From Paraglaciecola chathamensis S18K6 (GTDB lineage: Bacteria; Pseudomonadota; Gammaproteobacteria; Enterobacterales; Alteromonadaceae), in the NCBI GenBank assembly GCA_000314955.1, contig BAEM01000031.1:1-64000 (forward strand): a DNA stretch of 64,000 bases, written 5' to 3'. Below are positions 57,983-64,000 of this stretch, piece after piece; position 1 is the stretch's first letter; each line of letters starts with the position of its first letter. Both the position numbers and the translations under genes were made by a program. A model generated the notes under the pieces. It was not told the DNA's origin and did not search any database. It was given only the letters and a program-made list of their open reading frames with translations.

Positions 57983-59743
57983 ATGAGTGAATACACACAC
58001 CCTTTAGCAGATGCTGAATTTGTACTGAGTGAATTAGTCGATTTCGATTCGCTTTGTGCTGATATGGGGCAAGAAGACATCAACAGCGAGCTAGCGTCAG
58101 TGATTTTGTCTGAAGCTGGCAAGCTAGGCAGTGGTGTTTGGGCGCCATTGAACAAAGTCGGTGATTTACAACACCCAAAAATGATTGAAAAAGACGGCGG
58201 CCCAGGTGTGCAAGAAACCGCTGGTTTTGCACAGGCCTACCAAGAATACGTTGAAGGTGGTTGGGCATCACTGACAGGTGCTGAAGAATTTGGCGGTCAG
58301 AATTTGCCTAACGTACTTGGTAGCGCGGTAAATGAAGTATGGCACACGGCCAACATGGCGTTTGCGTTATGCCCATTGTTGAGCCAAGGAGCAATAGAGT
58401 CTATTTCTCATCACGGTAGTGAGCATTTACAGCAGTCTTATTTACCTAAAATGCTCAGTGGTGAATGGCCGGGCACCATGAATCTAACCGAGCCCGATGC
58501 AGGCACAGATTTAGCCGCAGTGAAAACCAAAGCCGTACCCAATGGCGACCATTACCTCATTAGCGGGCAGAAAATTTTTATAACCTGGGGCGATCACCAA
58601 ATGACCGACAATATCGTGCATTTGGTATTGGCGCGTTTGCCTGATGCACCAGCCGGTGTAAAAGGCATTTCATTGTTTATCGTACCTAAATTCAACTTAG
58701 ACGAAAACGGTGAACCTGGTGAGCGTAACGATGCTTATTGTGTTTCGTTAGAGCACAAACTCGGTATTCACGGTAGCCCTACGTGTGTCATGAGCTTTGG
58801 CGATAACGGTGGTGCCAAAGGTTATTTGGTCGGCGAGGCACATAAAGGCCTCTCGTACATGTTTACTATGATGAATCACGCCCGCCAAGGTGTGGGCTTA
58901 CAGGGCTTAGCGATATCTGAAGGGTCTTATCAACATGCGTTAGCGTATGCTAAAGAGCGCTTGCAAGGTACGAATAAAGACGGCAGCCGTTTTACCATTA
59001 TGAAGTTTCCTGACGTGCGCCGTATGTTGATGCAAATGAAGTCATCTACAGAGGCGATGCGAGCGCTGTGCTTAGTGGCAGCAGCGGAAATAGATCGTGG
59101 TAACAGCGCGCGCAGCGAACTGTTCACGCCAATCGTTAAAGGTTGGTGCACCGAGCTATCTCAAGAGTTGACCTACTTAGGCACCCAAATTCACGGTGGC
59201 ATGGGCTTTGTTGAAGAAACTGGCTCAGCGCAGTTTTATCGTGACGCTAGAATACTGACCATTTATGAAGGCACGACAGGTGTACAAGCGCTGGATTTAG
59301 TCGGGCGTAAAACACTCGTCAATCAAGGGGAGTCGTTAGGTGAGCTACTAGATGAAATAACCGCTGATTTAACGAAATTTAGTGCAATGGGAGGCCAATT
59401 TACATTGGCGGCCAAGCAATGTCAGGCAGCACTTGAGTGCGGCATGGCGGCGCGTCAATGGTTACTTGATACTGCTCCTGACGACAAAAATGCCGCTGGC
59501 AGCGCCAGTGTGAACTTTATGATGCTGTTTGGTTATTTGTGTGGTGGCTGGTTAATGGCCAAAAGTGCGATGCAAGCAAAAGCCAAGTTGGAGGCAGGTG
59601 AAGGCAATAGCGAGTTTTTAAATGCCAAGTTGATTTCTGCTCAGTTCTTTTGTGAGCATATGGTGGTGCGTACACAAGCATGTTTTGCATCGATTACAGC
59701 CGGTAGTGAAAGCATCATGGCCTTGCCCGAAGACGCGTTTTAA
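57983..59743 (+). CDS. Acyl-CoA dehydrogenase with extra C-terminal domain
   Basis: FAD acyl-CoA dehydrogenase of the long (586-residue) bacterial class, with an extra helical C-terminal domain. Blocks: TEPDAGTDLAAVKTKA, QKIFITWGDHQMTDN, HKLGIHGSPTCVM, GGMGFVEETGSAQFYRDARI and the catalytic-loop ILTIYEGTTGVQALDLVGRK. It probably oxidises long- or medium-chain acyl-CoA in beta-oxidation. It lies in an operon with its electron acceptor, etfBA. A terminator follows. Confidence 0.93.
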   Translation: MSEYTHPLADAEFVLSELVDFDSLCADMGQEDINSELASVILSEAGKLGSGVWAPLNKVGDLQHPKMIEKDGGPGVQETAGFAQAYQEYVEGGWASLTGAEEFGGQNLPNVLGSAVNEVWHTANMAFALCPLLSQGAIESISHHGSEHLQQSYLPKMLSGEWPGTMNLTEPDAGTDLAAVKTKAVPNGDHYLISGQKIFITWGDHQMTDNIVHLVLARLPDAPAGVKGISLFIVPKFNLDENGEPGERNDAYCVSLEHKLGIHGSPTCVMSFGDNGGAKGYLVGEAHKGLSYMFTMMNHARQGVGLQGLAISEGSYQHALAYAKERLQGTNKDGSRFTIMKFPDVRRMLMQMKSSTEAMRALCLVAAAEIDRGNSARSELFTPIVKGWCTELSQELTYLGTQIHGGMGFVEETGSAQFYRDARILTIYEGTTGVQALDLVGRKTLVNQGESLGELLDEITADLTKFSAMGGQFTLAAKQCQAALECGMAARQWLLDTAPDDKNAAGSASVNFMMLFGYLCGGWLMAKSAMQAKAKLEAGEGNSEFLNAKLISAQFFCEHMVVRTQACFASITAGSESIMALPEDAF

Positions 59744-59781
59744 ACCAATTATTATGTATAACTAGCACGTTATATTGTTCT

Positions 59782-59815
59782 CAAGCCCCCGCAGGAAACT
59801 AAGGGGGCTTTTTTG
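59782..59815 (+). terminator. Terminator of the etfBA-acyl-CoA dehydrogenase operon
   Basis: AAGCCCCC and GGGGGCTT form a stem around GCAGGAAACTAA, followed by six T. It lies 39 bases after the stop. Confidence 0.88.
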
Positions 59816-59926
59816 TAGACGACGCAATGATTGAGCCCATTCAACATATAAATATCCGTCCAGGATGAGAAACGATATACTTTGGAAAATAAAGACCCAG
59901 CGATATATCGAGAGCCCGCTACTTAC

Positions 59927-60940
59927 ATGCACCATAAACACCATTCTATTTCGGTTCACTTCGCTCAATCTATAGTGAAAAGAGCAATTGAAGTTGGCTT
60001 AGATGAAACGAAATTGCTCGCAGAATCGGGTCTGAGTCGCGCCTTATTGAGTAATAATGAGGTGCGTATTACCCCAGAGCAGTTAAGCCGTTTAATGCAG
60101 TCTGTGTGGCGCAGTGCCGATGACGAGTATTTGTGTTTTGGTAGCCAGCCTTCGCGCCACGGGGTGTTTAATTTGATGGCAAAGCAAGTCAGTCATAGTG
60201 CAAGCTTGCGCCAAGTGTATCGTCGGGGTACACGCTTTTATAATCTAGTCGCTGGTGCGACCAAACTTAAATTTGAAGAGCGTGAACAGTACGCACGTTT
60301 TTATCTCGGCTTAGACAAACCCGAGCTTGATCCTGAGCATGTACTAATCGATTTTTTGCTGCTTTTATGGCATCGATTTCCGAGTTGGTTAATAGGGCAG
60401 CGTATTCCATTGAGAAAAATAGGCTTCATGCATCGTAAACCTGCTCATCATGAAGAATACCGATTAATGTTCCCATGCGAAGTGGTTTACGAGCAACAAA
60501 GCAATTACTTTGAATTTGAGCATGAAATTTTGAGCGCGCCTGTGGTGCAAAGCCAACAAAGTTTGAACGATTACCTACAGCGGTGCCCATTGGACTGGTT
60601 CAAACGTCAATCGTATTTTCCTGTGTACACACGAAAAGTGCTCAATTATTTAGAAGCAGCGCAAGATATGTCGTTGATCAGTATGGCTGATATCGCTGAG
60701 CAACTGCACACCACTATTCGTACCCTTAGGCGCAAGCTTTTAGAAGAAGGCACTAGTTTCCAAGAACTCAAAGACAGTGTACGGCGTGATGAAGCCATTC
60801 ATTATCTGAGTCAGCCGGATATGCCTATATCTCAAGTAGGGCGTTTATTAGGGTTTACTGAAGCTGCTACCTTTGCTCGTGCATTCAAAAGCTGGACTGG
60901 CGTGGCCCCAAGTACTTACCGAAAATCAAAAAGTCACTGA
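59927..60940 (+). CDS. AraC-family transcriptional regulator
   Basis: A 337-residue regulator from ATG 59927. The N-terminal 'arabinose-binding-like' domain (DUF4-type Arabinose_bd, about 5-190) has the pattern SISVHFAQSIVKRAIEVGLD and SGLSRALLSNNEVRITPEQL; the C-terminal AraC HTH lies at about 235-335 (SMADIAEQLHTTIRTLRRKL and ISQVGRLLGFTEAATFARAF). A TTG at 59882 in frame gives 15 more residues and cannot be excluded. It follows the etf-acyl-CoA dehydrogenase operon on the same strand, beyond a terminator, so it may control fatty-acid oxidation (inference). Confidence 0.88.
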   Translation: MHHKHHSISVHFAQSIVKRAIEVGLDETKLLAESGLSRALLSNNEVRITPEQLSRLMQSVWRSADDEYLCFGSQPSRHGVFNLMAKQVSHSASLRQVYRRGTRFYNLVAGATKLKFEEREQYARFYLGLDKPELDPEHVLIDFLLLLWHRFPSWLIGQRIPLRKIGFMHRKPAHHEEYRLMFPCEVVYEQQSNYFEFEHEILSAPVVQSQQSLNDYLQRCPLDWFKRQSYFPVYTRKVLNYLEAAQDMSLISMADIAEQLHTTIRTLRRKLLEEGTSFQELKDSVRRDEAIHYLSQPDMPISQVGRLLGFTEAATFARAFKSWTGVAPSTYRKSKSH

Positions 60941-61435
60941 TATTCTCTGTAGAGGCTGGGCCAAAGAATGTCCTATTTCGCCTAGTAAATGACTTAAACT
61001 GCCATACAGTTTTTCACAAGCTTGTAACATACTGACAAGGTTCAAAACGATTTGCTGAATTTGGATGACAGTAATTTTGAATGACAGATAGAATGCTGAG
61101 CTGTTACCCCAACCTCTCAGTTTGGTGTTCTTGGCGTGCTAACCGGTACCTATAATACATTGCGTAATTTAGGTATCGGTTATTTATTACCAGTACTACA
61201 TAGCCTGATTTCTGGATAAGAAGTATCGTTAAAGCTAAGTTTTAACAATATAATTCAATAGCTTAAATACATTCACCCAAATACCCAACCTGAAAGCTCA
61301 TTCGGTGACGAAATCTTTCGAGCGATATCAAGGTGCATTGCTGTAAGTAATAACGTGCTATCGCTAGGCAGAAAAAAAGCAGCGCGTAGCTGCTTTTTCG
61401 GTCATTTGGCCACAAAAGCCAATAAAAGAACGACG
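60941..61435. other. Intergenic region between AraC gene and trpS
   Basis: A 495-bp gap between convergent genes. It holds the trpS terminator (61372-61398) and a 39-codon open stretch (61100-61219) that reads like a membrane-protein piece without a start codon or ribosome site. No RNA gene or repeat recognised. Confidence 0.45.
61372..61398 (-). terminator. Terminator of trpS
   Basis: AAAAAAAGCAGC-GCGTA-GCTGCTTTTT: strong hairpin with A- and T-runs, downstream of the minus-strand trpS gene (38 bases after its stop). Confidence 0.85.
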
Positions 61436-62449
61436 TTAGCGCTTAAGTGGGCTAGCCACAAAACCTATTGCTTCATACACCTTGTCTATTGTTTGCTGGG
61501 CTCGCATCTGAGCTTTCTCAGCCCCTACAGCCATAATACGGTCTAATTCGGCTTGGTCTTGGCGTAACTCAGTGAACTTAGCTTGAATCGGCTCAAGCAT
61601 GGCAACCACGGCGTCAGCAACGTCGGTTTTTAGGTGACCATACATCTTGTCTTCATAAGCAGGCACTAAATCGGCAATGGAGGTACCCGTCGCGCACGAT
61701 AGCAAACTCAACAGATTCGACACGCCTGGCTTTTCAGCGGTATCAAAGTAAATGCGCGCTTGTTCGTCTGAATCGGTCACGGCGCGCTTTATTTTCTTGC
61801 TGATTTTTTTAGGATCTTCTAACAGGCCAACAAAGTTATTTTGGTTGTCATCTGATTTAGACATCTTCTTGAGTGGATCTTGCAGGCTCATTACCCGTGC
61901 ACCGACTTCTGGTATGTAAGGGTCAGGTATGGTGAATACGTCGCCGTATATATTATTAAAGCGCGTCGCCACGTCGCGAGTTAGTTCTAGATGTTGCTTT
62001 TGATCTTCGCCAACCGGAACCTGCTTCGCTTGATAGAGCAAGATGTCAGCGGCCATTAAAGCAGGGTAAGTGTATAGACCTGAATTAATGTTGGTAACGT
62101 TTTTAGCAGATTTATCTTTAAATTGCGTCATGCGATTAAGCTCACCCATTTGGGTGTAGCAGTTCATGATCCACGCCAGTTGTGAATGCTGAGGCACATG
62201 AGACTGCATGAAAATAGTGCTCTTATTTGGATCAATACCGCAGGCTACATATAAGGCTAAACCATCAAGACAAGCGTTATGCAGCGCCTTAGGCTCTTGA
62301 CGCACTGTGATGGCGTGCATGTCTACCAACATATACAAGCATTCATTGTCGTCTTGCATATCAACCCATTGACGTAGAGCGCCGATGTAGTTGCCGATAG
62401 TAAGTTGTCCAGAAGGCTGGCAGCCGCTTAATACAATTGGTTTGCTCAT
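61436..62449 (-). CDS. trpS: Tryptophanyl-tRNA synthetase
   Basis: Class I aminoacyl-tRNA synthetase charging tRNA-Trp. The 337 residues match E. coli TrpS (334). The HIGH-equivalent is TIGN (17-20, in [18 protein letters not shown]) and the KMSKS loop is at 195-199 (PLKKMSKSD). Start ATG 62449. It follows rpe after 45 bp on the same strand. Confidence 0.98.
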   Translation of the reverse strand: MSKPIVLSGCQPSGQLTIGNYIGALRQWVDMQDDNECLYMLVDMHAITVRQEPKALHNACLDGLALYVACGIDPNKSTIFMQSHVPQHSQLAWIMNCYTQMGELNRMTQFKDKSAKNVTNINSGLYTYPALMAADILLYQAKQVPVGEDQKQHLELTRDVATRFNNIYGDVFTIPDPYIPEVGARVMSLQDPLKKMSKSDDNQNNFVGLLEDPKKISKKIKRAVTDSDEQARIYFDTAEKPGVSNLLSLLSCATGTSIADLVPAYEDKMYGHLKTDVADAVVAMLEPIQAKFTELRQDQAELDRIMAVGAEKAQMRAQQTIDKVYEAIGFVASPLKR

Positions 62450-62494
62450 AAGATTTGAATTCTACTGTTAGTGTTTAATGTATGTGTAACTTGA

Positions 62495-63172
62495 TTATAA
62501 CGGGGTAGCCTTAGCTAATTCTTCGCGCATCTCGTCGATGACTTGACGGTAATCAGGCTGATTAAAGATCGCTGAGCCGGCAACGAACATATCCGCACCA
62601 GCCTCAGCTATGGCGCGAATATTATCGACTTTTACGCCACCGTCAATTTCTATTCGAATATCACGTCCACTGGCTTTCACCAGTTCTTTAACGATTTGCA
62701 GTTTATCTAGGGTTTCAGGAATAAACGATTGCCCACCAAAACCGGGGTTAACAGACATCAATAAAACATGGTGTAGTTTATGTAGCGTGTAATCTAGGCA
62801 GTCTAATGACGTTCCGGGGTTTATTACTAATCCTGGTTTACAGCCTGCATCGGTTATTAATTGGATACTGCGATCGACATGCCGAGAAGCCTCGGGATGA
62901 AAGCTAATCATGCTAGCGCCTGCTTTGGCAAAACTAGCAATCATTTCGTCAACCGGTTCAACCATTAAATGCACATCAATTTCTGCGGTGACACCGTAAT
63001 CGCGTAATGCCTTACATATCATAGGGCCAATCGTTAGATTCGGTACGTAGTGATTGTCCATGACATCAAAATGAATTACATCAGCACCAGCGGCTAATAC
63101 CGCATCAACCTCGGCACCAAGACGAGCAAAATCGGCGGAAAGTATAGAAGGAGCAATCAAAAAAGGACGCAT
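62495..63172 (-). CDS. rpe: Ribulose-phosphate 3-epimerase
   Basis: Interconverts ribulose-5-P and xylulose-5-P in the pentose phosphate pathway; TIM barrel. From ATG 63172 it has 225 residues (E. coli Rpe 225). Marks: [53 protein letters not shown] and [11 protein letters not shown]. The E. coli order is rpe-gph-trpS; here gph is missing between. The longer frame to 63235 is unlikely to be used. Confidence 0.97.
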   Translation of the reverse strand: MRPFLIAPSILSADFARLGAEVDAVLAAGADVIHFDVMDNHYVPNLTIGPMICKALRDYGVTAEIDVHLMVEPVDEMIASFAKAGASMISFHPEASRHVDRSIQLITDAGCKPGLVINPGTSLDCLDYTLHKLHHVLLMSVNPGFGGQSFIPETLDKLQIVKELVKASGRDIRIEIDGGVKVDNIRAIAEAGADMFVAGSAIFNQPDYRQVIDEMREELAKATPL

Positions 63173-63488
63173 ATAAGTCTCAATTTGCACAAAAATGTAA
63201 CTGTACCGAAAAACCTGCTTTGACAAAAGTATCAACTGCGCCCCAAAAAGGGGCTTTCGCTTTTTTGTGGTGCATCAATGCACAGTCTTATCTCATTTGC
63301 CATTTTATCTAATTTTATTGGTTTTGATAAAATAATAATTAAATCAATAGGATATCGTGTTTTTCTGCAAATTATTTCGTGATTATTATTTAGGCATTGC
63401 TCTTGCGTAGTTGTAACAAGAATTAACGAAAAATCGAAGTTATCTCAACAAAAATTGAATTAGCTAAAAACACATGGAGCACACACAC
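63173..63488. other. Divergent intergenic region between rpe and the porin gene
   Basis: A 316-bp AT-rich gap. It contains GCCCC-AAAAA-GGGGC (63239-63253), a perfect GTGCAT-CA-ATGCAC palindrome (63270-63283) and the sigma-54-like promoter (63392-63406) before the porin gene. No small gene seen. Confidence 0.5.
63392..63406 (+). promoter_or_regulatory. Sigma-54-like promoter before the porin gene
   Basis: AGGCAT-TGCTC-TTGC has the invariant GG (63393-63394) and GC (63405-63406) at exactly 10 bases and fits TGGCAC-N5-TTGC in 8 of 10 positions. The expected start of transcription lies about 70 bases before the porin ATG. Confidence 0.5.
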
Positions 63489-64000
63489 ATGAAAGCATTA
63501 AAACTCACCGCACTTGCCGCAGCCGTTCTTGCCGGGTCAGCCGTTAGTCAAAACGCCCTTGCAGAAATTACTGCTAACGCAAGCGTTACTAGTAACTACA
63601 TTTGGCGTGGTTTAACGCAAACAACCAATGATGCTGCTGTACAAGGCGGTATTGACTACGCAAGTGAAAGTGGCTTTTACGCAGGAACCTGGGTTTCTAA
63701 CGTAAATTACGGTGCAGACGATATTTACTCTTATGAGCACGATTTGTACTTCGGTTTTTCTGGTGAGTCTGGCGATATCTCTTACGATGTAGGTTACCTT
63801 TATTACAACTATGACAGTGAAGCTGAGTTTGACTTTGCCGAAGTGTATGGTTCAGTGGGTTATGGCGCGCTTAGTGTGACACTTTCTTTGTTGGCGCACA
63901 CTGAAGCAGACGAAGGTGAAGGTCAAGATTTTGGCTTCGCAGAAGCGTCATACGTGTCTGTAGACTACGGTATGCCGGTACTAAATGGTGCTGAATTAGG
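63489..64000 (+). CDS. TorF-type putative porin, partial (cut by window end)
   Basis: The first 170 codons of an outer-membrane protein. Signal peptide KALKLTALAAAVLAGSAVSQ ends in NALA near residue 25; then the typical family start ASVTSNYIWRGLTQTTNDAA and VQGGIDYASESGFYAGTWVS, followed by alternating beta-barrel residues (LYFGFSGESGDISYDVGYLY). GGAG lies 9 bases before ATG 63489. The family (Gcw_chp) is often linked to glnK/amtB, which fits the sigma-54-like promoter. The gene continues past base 64000. Confidence 0.85.
   Translation, partial: MKALKLTALAAAVLAGSAVSQNALAEITANASVTSNYIWRGLTQTTNDAAVQGGIDYASESGFYAGTWVSNVNYGADDIYSYEHDLYFGFSGESGDISYDVGYLYYNYDSEAEFDFAEVYGSVGYGALSVTLSLLAHTEADEGEGQDFGFAEASYVSVDYGMPVLNGAEL

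Overview
This 64 kb window reads as ordinary chromosome of a marine gammaproteobacterium, most likely an Alteromonadales member close to Paraglaciecola/Glaciecola/Alteromonas. The assignment is inferred from family content (fklB-type FKBP22, YigZ, DUF3545, DUF2750, DUF1244, MaoP next to ilv, a pabA–argD–astA–astD block, a TorF-type porin), moderate GC, and a high density of chemotaxis, cyclic-di-GMP and RND-efflux genes. I see no rRNA, tRNA, CRISPR array, insertion sequence, integrase or phage gene.

Layout. 1-599: intergenic repeat region with two diverged ~180-bp units. 600-10855: chemoreceptor, yigZ, ppc, fklB, SulP transporter, DUF3545, CPA2 antiporter. 10961-18692: secreted alpha/beta hydrolase, UPF0149 and DUF2750 proteins, diguanylate cyclase, an N-terminally extended Cys/Met-type PLP enzyme and a RecQ-family helicase. 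18956-27974: RND adaptor and permease, GST-like protein, DUF1244, DUF4442 hotdog protein behind a FadR-like operator, maoP, ilvI-ilvH. 28049-34710 (minus): tdk, a GGDEF-EAL membrane protein, a benE-gntR operon with a palindromic operator, a BASS transporter, a periplasmic binding protein.

34824-39690 is the most interesting metabolic locus. An acyl-CoA dehydrogenase, an APH-type kinase, a histidine phosphatase and an SDR form one operon divergent from a LysR regulator. The set resembles phosphorylation-dependent 4-hydroxyacyl-CoA catabolism (Pseudomonas lva genes, animal ACAD10/ACAD11), with an added phosphatase.

39768-47417: ammonium transporter, a secreted subtilase with a duplicated C-terminal domain, an unknown 192-aa protein, mgtE and an EamA exporter. 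47524-55803 (minus): galT-galK and the arginine block argD/astC-astA-astD preceded by paired ARG-box-like sites, then an HDOD protein and pabA. 56259-60940: etfB-etfA-acyl-CoA dehydrogenase, followed by an AraC regulator. 61436-63172 (minus): rpe-trpS. The window ends inside a TorF-type porin gene preceded by a sigma-54-like promoter.

Most findings concern non-coding structure (repeat units with compensatory stem changes, operator palindromes, a sigma-54-like site) and operon composition. No clearly new defence or mobile system was found. All functions are recognised by eye from sequence; no database search was run.
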